From: Brevibacterium sp. 239c
GTDB taxonomy: Bacteria; Actinomycetota; Actinomycetes; Actinomycetales; Brevibacteriaceae
Reading direction: 5' to 3'
DNA length: 64,000 nucleotides
Assembly: GCF_900169365.1 (NCBI RefSeq)
Contig: NZ_FXZH01000007.1
Span: 124,001 to 188,000 of the forward strand
Shown here: in pieces, positions 15,368 through 23,671 of the stretch
Layout: every line of letters begins with the position of its first letter
Numbering within the stretch: the first letter of the stretch is position 1
Translations under genes and position numbers: made by a program
The notes under the pieces: model-generated
What the model was told of the DNA's origin: nothing
Databases searched by the model: none
The model's input: only the letters and a program-made list of their open reading frames with translations

Positions 15368-15961
15368 ATGAAGCGCATCGAAGCACTCGAAGTCCTCAAC
15401 GAACTGACCGCCGAATTGCCCGTCGTCGTGACATGTGCCGCGACCAGCCGTGAGCTGGCGTCCTTGGAGAACCGGGACAACCACTTCTACGTCCTCGACT
15501 CGATGGGCCTCGTCGGCTCCATCACCACAGGCCTCGCGCTGGCGGCGAAGGACTCAGATCTGCCCAAGGTCATCGGGATCGAGGGTGATGGGTCCCTGCT
15601 GATGAACCCGAATGTTCTGCCCACAGGGGGATTCTTAGGTCCCGAGAAGCTGCTCCTCATCGTCCTCGACAATCAGGTCTACGGTTCCACCGCAGGCCTG
15701 CCGACGTATTCTTCACGCGTCGACCTCGGTGCCATCGCCGAAGCCGCAGGCTGGACCGTCGGCCGAGCCGCGGATGAATTACAGCTGCGCACCGAATTCG
15801 ACCGCCTACTGACAACGAGTGGTCCGACGTTGCTGCATGCGAGCATCGAGGCAGGTAATGCCGCCGACATCCCCAAACTCCTCGTCGACTCGGTCGTCCT
15901 CGCCCACCGCTTCCAAGGATGGCTGAGACCCAGACTGGCACGGGGCAGTGGGACCAGGTGA
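15368..15961 (+). CDS. sulfopyruvate decarboxylase-like beta subunit (ComE, TPP-binding domain)
   Basis: A 197-aa TPP-binding (PP) domain with the diphosphate/magnesium motif beginning GDGSLLMN and closing with Asn in VLDNQVYG 26-30 residues later. It pairs with the PYR-domain subunit 1 nt upstream to form a complete active site at the interface. The last about 20 residues are an Arg-rich tail that may be dispensable. The nearby ComA-like synthase supports sulfonate chemistry, but ComB and ComC equivalents are not in the window. Confidence 0.75.
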   Translation: MKRIEALEVLNELTAELPVVVTCAATSRELASLENRDNHFYVLDSMGLVGSITTGLALAAKDSDLPKVIGIEGDGSLLMNPNVLPTGGFLGPEKLLLIVLDNQVYGSTAGLPTYSSRVDLGAIAEAAGWTVGRAADELQLRTEFDRLLTTSGPTLLHASIEAGNAADIPKLLVDSVVLAHRFQGWLRPRLARGSGTR

Positions 15962-16053
15962 AGATCAGACCGTGGTGTAACCGCCGTCAATGAGTTCGGT
16001 GCGATTCTGATCATCCTGCCAGATCGGACGAACAGGAGACAGCTGGTATGTCG

Positions 16054-16842
16054 TCAATGGCCGAGGCCGGCTTCGAAACCTCGGCTATAGGCGGCAAGGA
16101 GTTCACCGGCAAGCGAGTTCCGCATGTGACGGATCAGCATCTGTCTCTGTGCCGGATCGCGGATGATGTCGAGCACGGCCATCCCGTCATGCTGGGAGAA
16201 GGGCCGGGCCGCGATGTGGGCGTAGTGGTAACTGGCCGCTGTGATGATGTCGGCATCGGTAGCGTCAAGTGCTTCGTCGTCGTCCCAGACCTCGTCATCG
16301 AATGGACTTTCAGAGAGCGCATTGAGGATTACGGCGAGGTCCAGTCCGTCCTTGGGGTTGTCAGTGTGGCGATCATGCCAGGCGAGAATCTTGAGTGCAG
16401 TCAGAGCGGCAGGGGATGCAACTTGCACTTCGGTTCCTTGCGGCATGCGCACCGAGACGGAGGTCGAGTGCGCTTCTTGAAGCCCAGTGACATCGAGAAG
16501 GTTGCCGTCTGTGAATGTCACAGTGCGATCGGCTTCATCGCCGCCGAACGGAACGATGTCGACCTCGACTCCGAGAACTTTGAGCTTGTGAGGTGCTTTG
16601 CCCCTGCGAGCAACGGTTCCGGCGAGTTCGAGAAACTGTTCGTCGGTGCGGACCGCAACAGCGATATCGACGTCATCTGTGGCGCGTATGGGCTCTGTCT
16701 GCTGCTGAGAGTGGATGACGAGATCGCGAGCGGCTGCGCCGATGACGAGCATTTCGACGTTAGACTCCTTGCAGGCAACGCCAAGTTCGGCGAGGACCTC
16801 TTCGGGCACCGGGACGTCGTTGTGTCCGAAGAGATCGATCAA
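16054..16842 (-). CDS. AbiEii-like nucleotidyltransferase toxin
   Basis: A 262-aa protein with a nucleotidyltransferase-fold N-terminus: VEMLVIGAAARDLVIH followed by RATDDVDIAVAV (the paired acidic metal ligands) and a later DIVPFGG strand. This is the COG4849/AbiEii pattern of type IV toxin-antitoxin systems. It starts at TTG overlapping the stop of the upstream antitoxin-like gene by 4 nt, the antitoxin-first order of abiE operons. No SD is seen, consistent with coupling. Confidence 0.72.
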   Translation of the reverse strand: MIDLFGHNDVPVPEEVLAELGVACKESNVEMLVIGAAARDLVIHSQQQTEPIRATDDVDIAVAVRTDEQFLELAGTVARRGKAPHKLKVLGVEVDIVPFGGDEADRTVTFTDGNLLDVTGLQEAHSTSVSVRMPQGTEVQVASPAALTALKILAWHDRHTDNPKDGLDLAVILNALSESPFDDEVWDDDEALDATDADIITAASYHYAHIAARPFSQHDGMAVLDIIRDPAQRQMLIRHMRNSLAGELLAAYSRGFEAGLGH

Positions 16843-17864
16843 CGGTCGTCACCAAAGAACTGAGTTCTGATCTCGTCGACACGAGGATCGTCTTCAAGGA
16901 GCAGATCGGCGCGAACAAGGAGGCGAGGGGACGTCTGATCGAGCGATGGCACCGGTGGGTGGCTCCAGATAGCTGGCCGGATTCGGATCATCCCGCGCTC
17001 GTCTTTGCGGAGCCTCCCCTGTCGGATCAGCTCTCGCCGGTCGCTGGCGTTACCGCCGAGGTGGATGAGTACGGATGCCGGCCGGATCGGTGCACCGAGG
17101 CGGGCGGCGGCGATTTCCGAGCCGAACAGCGCAGCCGGTGGAAGAGATACGTCGAGCAGATCTGAAGACTTCTTCCAGATGTCGCTGGTAAAACGTTCTT
17201 CGGGCCAGACAGTGTGCTGCATCGCCGAGTACGCCGAGATCCATTCGTGTTCCAGAGCAGATCTTCTCAACAGCTCATTGCGTTTTCCCTCCAGCACGGG
17301 TGGGGTGCGCTCGCGCAGTGCCTTGATCACACGGTTGACCGTTCCCAAGGAAGCTCCAGAACTGTCAGCCAGGGCTCGCTGAGTGGGCGTGCTGCCGAAA
17401 TGCTCGTGGGCGGCAAGAAGTGAGAACGTCACAGGTAGCCCCGCGCGGGTGAAAGGCGCTGTAGTCGCGGCCTGCTGAGCCGAATCACCATTGCGTTGGC
17501 CCGCGATCTCGATGACCAAGCCCTCTCCGCGCAGTGAAGCATTTCCCGAGGAGTCCACGTAACCTCCCCACCCCCGATCTTTGAGCTGCTGCGCACGTGC
17601 TTGCGTGACTCGCTCTGAAATCAAGACCGTATCTCGATCATGAGGGAACATAGCGACGTCTGCTTTTGAGTTCGATGGGCTCGCAATTGCTGAGAACTTG
17701 TGAGGTCGTCCTCCGTTTTGGACTGTCAGTGTTCCTGAAACGGCCTGCCCGTATTCGTCCGCATGACCGGACCAGCCGACGCGCATGCCCAACGCAGCGA
17801 GATGACTGACAGCCCGTTCGATGAACGCGGGGGCATCTTGACTCCTATGTTCAATCGGATCCAT
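16839..17864 (-). CDS. AbiEi-like antitoxin / transcriptional autoregulator
   Basis: About 341 aa if it starts at the ATG at 17864 (MDPIEHRSQ); the frame is open up to a TTG at 17972. It resembles AbiEi-family (COG4861) proteins: a middle winged-helix region (TPTQRALADSSGASLGTVNRVIKAL) and a C-terminal domain with GSEIAAARLGAPIRPASVLIHL. Known AbiEi proteins silence AbiEii and repress their own promoter by binding inverted repeats. Here a nested set of GAACAT repeats surrounds the chosen start codon, which fits autoregulation and argues against the longer start. Confidence 0.7.
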   Translation of the reverse strand: MDPIEHRSQDAPAFIERAVSHLAALGMRVGWSGHADEYGQAVSGTLTVQNGGRPHKFSAIASPSNSKADVAMFPHDRDTVLISERVTQARAQQLKDRGWGGYVDSSGNASLRGEGLVIEIAGQRNGDSAQQAATTAPFTRAGLPVTFSLLAAHEHFGSTPTQRALADSSGASLGTVNRVIKALRERTPPVLEGKRNELLRRSALEHEWISAYSAMQHTVWPEERFTSDIWKKSSDLLDVSLPPAALFGSEIAAARLGAPIRPASVLIHLGGNASDRRELIRQGRLRKDERGMIRIRPAIWSHPPVPSLDQTSPRLLVRADLLLEDDPRVDEIRTQFFGDDR

Positions 17865-17902
17865 ATGTTCAGGATACTTGAACATGTGGAAAAATTGAAC
17901 AT
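17846..17902. promoter_or_regulatory. nested inverted-repeat operator of the AbiE-like pair
   Basis: Four half-sites: TATGTTCAAT (17846-17855), ATGTTCA (17865-17871), TGAACAT (17879-17885) and ATTGAACAT (17894-17902). The outer and inner pairs are symmetric about nearly the same centre (about 17875). They flank the probable AbiEi start codon. Confidence 0.65.
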
Positions 17903-18139
17903 CCTGCGGAGAAGCGATCTGCACGATCATCTTGAGGGGTTCGATATCCCACCTGACCAGAAGGAGTTCCAAATCTGATCGACCTTGCTCTTCACATCAC
18001 CTGTAATCACAGGTACGAACACAGCCATTGGGATGGACGTGAGTTCAATTGGGAACCGAGCCGCAAATTTCGACATGAGCCGTAGCAGTGCGGCTCAATG
18101 ACCGTCATACTGATTGCATCGACGACTCAAAGGGGAGTG

Positions 18140-18703
18140 ATGGGAAAAGTCACGTGGGGTTTCACGAGTTCACTCGACGGGTTCATCACCGGGCCGAACC
18201 ACGACATGTCCTGGATGTCCGGTCTCGGCTCACTGGCTGAAGACACCGTTGAGGACCTTGCGTCCCAGGTGGCTGTCATCATTTCCGGGCGCCGTGGCTA
18301 TGACGCTGCGAAGGCTCAGGCGGATGAACGCGACGAACTGACCTCCGAGGCTTACGGCGGGGCCTGGGAAGGCACAGAGTTCATCCTCACCCACCGACCC
18401 GAGGAATTGGCAGACAACTCGGCCGTCACCGCCCTGAATTGTTCCATCGCCGAGGCGATCGACCGTGCCCAGCTCATCGCGGGTGATCGTGACATACAGA
18501 TAATCAGCGCCGACATCGGCCGCCAGGCGCTCGAAGGCGACCTGATCGACGAGATGCAGATGTTCGTCGCGCCGGTGTTCCTCGGCGATGGCACGAGAAT
18601 CTTCGACGTTCCCGGTGGCAGACGCGTCTACTGGGAACTCGTCGCAGAGGATGAGGCCAACAACGATGCCTGGTTTCGCACATTTCGTCCGAAGCGTCGG
18701 TAG
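18140..18703 (+). CDS. dihydrofolate reductase-like (RibD C-terminal domain) protein
   Basis: A 187-aa protein of the RibD-C/DHFR-like fold: GKVTWGFTSSLDGFITGPNHDMSWM opens the fold, followed by IISGRRGYD, EFILTHRPEE and EMQMFVAPVFLGDGTRIF. These stand-alone proteins are common in actinobacteria and have no fixed role. The ATG at 18140 is preceded by AGGGGAG; an earlier ATG at 18098 has no ribosome-binding site. It appears monocistronic. Confidence 0.8.
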   Translation: MGKVTWGFTSSLDGFITGPNHDMSWMSGLGSLAEDTVEDLASQVAVIISGRRGYDAAKAQADERDELTSEAYGGAWEGTEFILTHRPEELADNSAVTALNCSIAEAIDRAQLIAGDRDIQIISADIGRQALEGDLIDEMQMFVAPVFLGDGTRIFDVPGGRRVYWELVAEDEANNDAWFRTFRPKRR

Positions 18704-18728
18704 TGTTCTGCTGCCGCATCGGGTGAGC

Positions 18729-19469
18729 TCACTCTTGTCGTGAACTCAGCTCCCACAGGATACGCAGGGCTTCCTCGTCGAAATCCTCATCGGTGCTGCC
18801 CGGTTCGCTGTCGTGGACCTCGGCGTGCAGCTGCTCCATCTTGCGATCGAGCTGGCCGGCCACCTCGGCAGCCTGTGTGAGTTCCTCGACGAGCCGATCG
18901 GGAACTTCGCCGGCGAACTTGTAGTGGATCTTATGTTCCAGGCTGGCCCAGAAGTCCATGGCGATCGTGCGGATCTGAACCTCGCAGATCACCGGGGTCG
19001 GACCTGAGCTGAGGAACACGGGCACCTCGAGTATCGCGTGCAGGCTCTTGTAGCCGTTGGGCTTCGGGTGGGTGATGTAGTCCTTGATCTGGACGACCCG
19101 GACATCGTTCTGCGAGGTCAGCATCTTCAGCACGTGGTAGGTGTCGGCGATGAAGCTGCAGGTGATGCGGATACCGGCTATGTCGGTGATCTTCGTGCGA
19201 ATCACATCGAAGTCGAGGGGAAGCTCGCGGCGATTGACCTTCTCCAGCAGACTCCGCGGCGACTTCACCCTCGATGTGATGTGCTCGATCGGGTTGTAGC
19301 TGTGCGTGTGGGAGGTCTCTTCGCTGAGGATCGAGATCTTGGTCAGAAGCTCGTCGATGACGAAGCGGTGTTCCATGAGCAGGCGGGAGAAGTCGTGTCG
19401 CAGAGCTCGCACGCTCGCCACTTGGCCAGGAGTCACCGCCGTGTTCGGGGGAGGGAGTTGGTCGGTCAT
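18729..19469 (-). CDS. small alarmone synthetase (RelA/SpoT-type GTP pyrophosphokinase)
   Basis: About 246 aa with a single (p)ppGpp synthetase domain and no hydrolase or TGS domain: NPIEHITSRVKSPRSLLEKVNRR, DIAGIRITCSFIADTY, the G-loop-type KPNGYKSLH and EVQIRTIAMDFWASLEHKI. It would transfer pyrophosphate from ATP to GDP or GTP. C-terminal helices are suited to oligomerisation, as in RelQ. Two adjacent ATGs (19472, 19469) follow GGAGA; the second has the better spacing. The longer open frame upstream overlaps the divergent DUF2277 gene and is unlikely. Confidence 0.85.
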   Translation of the reverse strand: MTDQLPPPNTAVTPGQVASVRALRHDFSRLLMEHRFVIDELLTKISILSEETSHTHSYNPIEHITSRVKSPRSLLEKVNRRELPLDFDVIRTKITDIAGIRITCSFIADTYHVLKMLTSQNDVRVVQIKDYITHPKPNGYKSLHAILEVPVFLSSGPTPVICEVQIRTIAMDFWASLEHKIHYKFAGEVPDRLVEELTQAAEVAGQLDRKMEQLHAEVHDSEPGSTDEDFDEEALRILWELSSRQE

Positions 19470-19563
19470 CATTCTCCAAGACTGGGTTGTTGCGGGGACG
19501 CTTCGCCAGTCTATCGGCGGCAGAGACCTATCTCGTGTCAGTCCCGCGGCGTACCGTTGGGCC

Positions 19564-19827
19564 ATGTGCAGGAACATCAGAACCCTTCATAATTTCGAAC
19601 CCCACGCCACCTCGGACGAAGTGCATGCCGCGGCACTGCAGTACGTGCGCAAGATCGTGGGTACGACGAAGCCCTCCCAGGCCAACGCCGAGGCTTTCGA
19701 CCGGGCCGTCGAGGAGGTTGCCCATACCACTCAGCACCTCCTCGATGCGCTGGTGACCAACGCCCCGGCGAAGAACAGAGAAGTCGAGGCCGAGAAGCGA
19801 CGAGCCAGATACGAAGCCCGCGCGTGA
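19564..19827 (+). CDS. DUF2277 family protein
   Basis: An 87-aa protein beginning MCRNIRTLHNFEPHATSDEV, the hallmark opening of DUF2277, followed by a helical region and a basic EAEKRRARYEARA tail. Function unknown. There is no SD; TACCGT lies 6 nt before the ATG, so the mRNA is probably leaderless. It is divergent from the alarmone synthetase across a short shared promoter region. Confidence 0.8.
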   Translation: MCRNIRTLHNFEPHATSDEVHAAALQYVRKIVGTTKPSQANAEAFDRAVEEVAHTTQHLLDALVTNAPAKNREVEAEKRRARYEARA

Positions 19828-19839
19828 CGAGCCGGGAGA

Positions 19840-20613
19840 TCAGTCCATCACAGTCTTGCCCGCAGCCTCGAGATCCTTCGTGATCCCCGCCGAGGCGGTG
19901 CGCAGGGCCTGCATGATCGCCGGCCCGCCGACGTGGTGCTCGGAATCGACGACGACGCCGAGGCCGGCGATCGTCAGCCCATTGCCGTCGAACACGGGCA
20001 CCGCGATTCCAGTGGTGCCGTCATCGATATGACCGACCAGTTCTGCGAAGTGATAGGTCCGGATCGAGGCCAGCATCTTCCGCAGCACGCTCGGATCGGT
20101 CGTCGTCTTCTCGGTGATCGCAGCCAGAGGGCCCCGCAGGTACGCTTCGCGCACATGCTTCGGTGCGTGCGCCAACAGTACCAGTCCGCATGACGAGGCA
20201 TGGGCGGGAAGCCTCCCGGCAGTCTTCGAGCGGTGGATGACGGCAGTCGGCTTCGACATTCGCTCGATGATGAGGACCTCACGCTCGCGCAGAATCCCCA
20301 GCTGAGTGTTTTCGCCGACGAAATCGTGGACGGCCATCATATGCGGTCTGGCCACGGAGGCCAGGTCGACGGCGTCGGAGGCGCGATTCGACAGCTCCCA
20401 CATTCCCACGCCGATTCGCAGCCGCCCGTTGGGGTCACGCTGCAGCAGGTTGTGTCGCATCATGTCGTTGATCAGCCGGTAGGCCGTGGACTTCGGCAAG
20501 GCTGCTCGTGCGGAGAGCTCGTCGGTGCTCAGGCTCTGATGATCGGGGTCGAAAGAGCCGAGGACCCGGACCAGCCGATCGATCATGGAATCGCCCGATT
20601 GAGAGTTCGCCAT
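19840..20613 (-). CDS. IclR-family transcriptional regulator
   Basis: A 257-aa protein with an N-terminal winged helix (residues about 8-70, LSTDELSARAALPKSTAYRLINDM) and a C-terminal IclR effector domain (HASSCGLVLLAHAP, then GIAVPVFDGNGLTIAGLGV). IclR regulators usually sit divergent from the catabolic genes they control, here ALDH-MFS-PrpF. There is no SD; TACGAT lies 7 nt before the ATG. An inverted repeat flanks its promoter. Confidence 0.88.
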   Translation of the reverse strand: MANSQSGDSMIDRLVRVLGSFDPDHQSLSTDELSARAALPKSTAYRLINDMMRHNLLQRDPNGRLRIGVGMWELSNRASDAVDLASVARPHMMAVHDFVGENTQLGILREREVLIIERMSKPTAVIHRSKTAGRLPAHASSCGLVLLAHAPKHVREAYLRGPLAAITEKTTTDPSVLRKMLASIRTYHFAELVGHIDDGTTGIAVPVFDGNGLTIAGLGVVVDSEHHVGGPAIMQALRTASAGITKDLEAAGKTVMD

Positions 20614-20652
20614 GGCCGCAATCGTAGCCGGAGAACTGGCGTATTCTCAATC
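20597..20652. promoter_or_regulatory. inverted repeat at the IclR promoter
   Basis: GATTGAGAGTTCGCC (20597-20611) and GGCGTATTCTCAATC (20638-20652) are inverted copies matching at 13 of 15 positions, separated by 26 bp. They straddle the IclR start codon and promoter and could mediate autoregulation or control of the divergent operon. Confidence 0.45.
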
Positions 20653-20870
20653 AATGGATCACCGATGGCTCCGCGTGGTCCGCATCACTATTGTGGCGAT
20701 AGGTGTGGCAGCCACGCGCATCAGCTGTGCCCGAAAGGCCGACCTCGAAGGAGCGGCAGCCCAGCACCCGATCGCCGAGGCGGCCGATCGTTCCCGTGGG
20801 CACGGGGGCTGACCTACATTGAAGTCATCACAGTCACAACCCGAGCAGAGCAGAAACAGGGGAGAACGTC

Positions 20871-22334
20871 ATGAGCGAGAACAGTTTCCTAGGCACCCAG
20901 TGGCACGGCAAGATCTTCACCGGCGCGTGGACGAACGGCGCAGACGAGTCCTATGACGTCATCGAACCCGCCACAGGCCAGACCTTGGGGCGCTTGAGCG
21001 CTGCGAACGCCGACGACGTGAATGCAGCCGCCACTCGTGCGGCCGCGGCCCAGAAGGAATGGGCGAAGACACCACCTGCCGAACGTGCAGCCGTCCTCCG
21101 CCGAGCCGGTGCGCTGTGGGCCGAACATGCCGAGGAGCTCGCCGACTGGATCGTCCGCGAATCCGGTGGAATCCCAGCCAAGGCAGGTCTGGAAGTAAGC
21201 TCTGCTGAGCAGATCTGCTACGAATCCTCCGCCCTGCCCAGCCATCCCAAGGGGCAGGTCCTGACCTCGAACGAACCCCGCTGGTCGTTCTCCCGCCGGG
21301 TGCCCGCCGGAGTCGTCTCCGTCATCGCACCATTCAACTTCCCACTCATCCTCTCGATCCGCTCGGTTGCCCCGGCACTCGCCCTGGGAAATGCGGTCCT
21401 GCTCAAGCCGGACCCACGTACCGCAGTCTGCGGAGGAGTGAGCCTGGCCCGCATCTTCGCCGAGGCGGGTCTTCCCGAGGGTCTCCTGCAGGTTCTGCCC
21501 GGAGGCCGGGAAGCCGGCGAAGCCGTGGTCTCTGCTCCCGAGGTCTCTGTCATCTCCTTTACCGGATCCACCGCAGCCGGGCGCAAGGTCGGCGAGTCCG
21601 CCGGGCGCCTCCTCAAGCGCTGCCACCTGGAACTGGGTGGAAACAATGCACTCGTCGTCCTTCCCGGAGCAGAGGTCGGTCCGGCCACCTCGGCAGGGGC
21701 CTTCGGTTCCTGGATGCACCAGGGACAGATCTGCATGACCACCGGCCGCCACCTCGTCCACGATTCCATCTACGACGAATACGTCGAACAGCTGGCCGAG
21801 CGCGCCAGGAACCTGCCCGTGGGCAATCCCGCCACCGAGGAGGTCGCACTGGGGCCGATCATCGACGATCACCAGCGGACGAACATCCGCGACATCATCG
21901 ACAAGTCCCAGGCCGACGGTGCACGACTCGTTGCCGGTGGCACCGGTGAAGGCGCCTTCGTGCCACCGACGGTGCTCGCGGACCTGAGCCCCTCGAACCC
22001 AGCTTGGACGCAGGAGATCTTCGGACCTGTGGCGCCCGTGAGTCGATTCTCGACGCTTGAAGAGGCCGCGGAACTCGTCAATGCCAGCGAATATGGTCTG
22101 TCCGTGGGCATCCTCGGCGATGTGGGCATGGCCATCGAACTGGCCGATCTCGTCGACTCCGGCAAAGTCCACATCAACGAGCAGACCGTCTCCGATGAGG
22201 CGAATGTGCCCTTCGGCGGCACCAAGGATTCCGGCAATGGATCCCGCTTCGGTGGGGCCGATGCCAATATCGAGGCCTTCACCGAAACGCAGTGGGTCAC
22301 GATGCGCTCGCAGATCGCACCGTACCCCTTCTGA
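20871..22334 (+). CDS. aldehyde dehydrogenase (benzaldehyde dehydrogenase-like)
   Basis: A 487-aa NAD(P)-dependent ALDH. The active site is complete: PFNFPL substrate/cofactor strand, FTGSTAAGRKVG cofactor loop, general-base Glu in HLELGGNN and catalytic Cys in GQICMTTGR. Sequence style is close to XylC/vanillin-type aromatic aldehyde dehydrogenases. Ribosome-binding site GGGGAGA. First gene of an operon with an AAHS-type transporter and a PrpF protein, under the divergent IclR regulator, so an aromatic aldehyde or semialdehyde substrate is likely but unproven. Confidence 0.85.
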   Translation: MSENSFLGTQWHGKIFTGAWTNGADESYDVIEPATGQTLGRLSAANADDVNAAATRAAAAQKEWAKTPPAERAAVLRRAGALWAEHAEELADWIVRESGGIPAKAGLEVSSAEQICYESSALPSHPKGQVLTSNEPRWSFSRRVPAGVVSVIAPFNFPLILSIRSVAPALALGNAVLLKPDPRTAVCGGVSLARIFAEAGLPEGLLQVLPGGREAGEAVVSAPEVSVISFTGSTAAGRKVGESAGRLLKRCHLELGGNNALVVLPGAEVGPATSAGAFGSWMHQGQICMTTGRHLVHDSIYDEYVEQLAERARNLPVGNPATEEVALGPIIDDHQRTNIRDIIDKSQADGARLVAGGTGEGAFVPPTVLADLSPSNPAWTQEIFGPVAPVSRFSTLEEAAELVNASEYGLSVGILGDVGMAIELADLVDSGKVHINEQTVSDEANVPFGGTKDSGNGSRFGGADANIEAFTETQWVTMRSQIAPYPF

Positions 22335-22390
22335 CCTGATGATTTATCGACAAACGTACTGCTCGAACCCCTGAACGACCGGAGACATCG

Positions 22391-23671
22391 ATGTCCACAC
22401 CTGCTTCACCCACTGGCGCTGCCACCACAGCTCGCGCGACCGATACCCGTTGGCCGGCGATCCTGTGCTGGCTGGCCGTCGCCCTCGAAGGCTTCGACCT
22501 CGTCGTGCTCGGGGCCGTGATCCCTGAGCTTCTGGCGACCAACGCCATCGGCTTCACCGCGGAGGCCGCGACCCTCGTCGCGACCCTGAGCTTGGTGGGT
22601 GTGGGCCTCGGTGCTGCGGCGGTGGGGCCGATCGCCGACCGCGTCGGACGCCGCTACACGATCCTCGTCTGCGTCCTCGTCTTCTCCATCTTCACGATTC
22701 TCGTCGCGTTCTCCCCGAACGTCGCACTGTTCACAACCTTCCGGTTCATTGCCGGACTCGCCCTGGGCGCCGTGATGCCCGGTTGCCTCGCCTACATCAG
22801 CGAGCACAACAAATCGGGCAAGACCGGCAAAGCGACGACGCTGACGATGACCGGCTACCACGCCGGCGCCGTGGCGATCTCTCTGCTCGCCGTCTTCTAC
22901 TCCCACAACTGGCACCTGCTCTTCATCGCCGGCGGTGTCGCCGGACTCGTCCTCGTCCCGTTGCTGTGGTGGAAGCTGCCCGAATCCCAGGAATTCGTCG
23001 ACGCCCAGGCCGCGAAGTCACGTCCAGCCGAAGCCACGGCCGCAACCGCAGACGCGACTGTCCTCGCGCCGAAGACTGGAATGGCGGGACTGTTCGTGGG
23101 CCGCTTCAAATTGGTCACGATCGGCGTCTGGGCCGCCAGTTTCATGGGTCTGCTGCTGGTCTACGGACTCAACACCTGGTTGCCGAAGATCATGGCCGAC
23201 GCCGGCTACGAAGTCTCAGACTCCCTGGTCATGCTGCTCGTACTCAACCTCGGCGCCGTCGTCGGTCTCGTCATGGCCGGCTGGCTGGCAGACAAGCACG
23301 GCACCAAGCCGATCGTGCTGATGTGGTTCATCTTGGCGGCAGTCTTCCTCGCCGTGCTCAGCATTCCCATGACGAGCCAGATCCTGCTCAACATCGCCGT
23401 CTTCATCACCGGAGTCTTCGTATTCTCCGCCCAGGTCCTCGTCTACGCATTCGTCTCCGCGATCTACCCACCCACCGCACGCGGAACGGCGTTGGGCATG
23501 GCCTCGGCCGTCGGCCGCCTCGGCGCCATCGTCGGCCCGTTCATCACCGGCACCCTCGTCACCGCTGGCATCGCCTACCCGTGGGGCTTCTACCTCTTCG
23601 CGGTCGTCGCTGTCCTCGGCTTCGTGGCCATGGTCATCGTGCCCAAGACCGTGGACCCCGCGGGCCGATGA
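22391..23671 (+). CDS. MFS transporter, aromatic acid:H+ symporter (AAHS) type
   Basis: A 426-aa 12-TM major facilitator. The AAHS signature regions are visible: ALEGFDLVVLGAVIPEL in TM1 (including the conserved D), GPIADRVGRRYT in loop 2-3 and FIAGLALGAVMPGCLAY in TM4. This family imports benzoate, 4-hydroxybenzoate and related acids (PcaK/BenK). GGAGAC ribosome-binding site. The stop overlaps the PrpF gene by 4 nt. Confidence 0.85.
   Translation: MSTPASPTGAATTARATDTRWPAILCWLAVALEGFDLVVLGAVIPELLATNAIGFTAEAATLVATLSLVGVGLGAAAVGPIADRVGRRYTILVCVLVFSIFTILVAFSPNVALFTTFRFIAGLALGAVMPGCLAYISEHNKSGKTGKATTLTMTGYHAGAVAISLLAVFYSHNWHLLFIAGGVAGLVLVPLLWWKLPESQEFVDAQAAKSRPAEATAATADATVLAPKTGMAGLFVGRFKLVTIGVWAASFMGLLLVYGLNTWLPKIMADAGYEVSDSLVMLLVLNLGAVVGLVMAGWLADKHGTKPIVLMWFILAAVFLAVLSIPMTSQILLNIAVFITGVFVFSAQVLVYAFVSAIYPPTARGTALGMASAVGRLGAIVGPFITGTLVTAGIAYPWGFYLFAVVAVLGFVAMVIVPKTVDPAGR

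Noticed and set aside
20654..20812. Short ORF starting MDHRWLRVVRI between IclR and ALDH, possibly a Cys-type leader peptide
   Set aside because: No ribosome-binding site, no attenuator structure and no sulfur gene directly downstream; chance is more likely.
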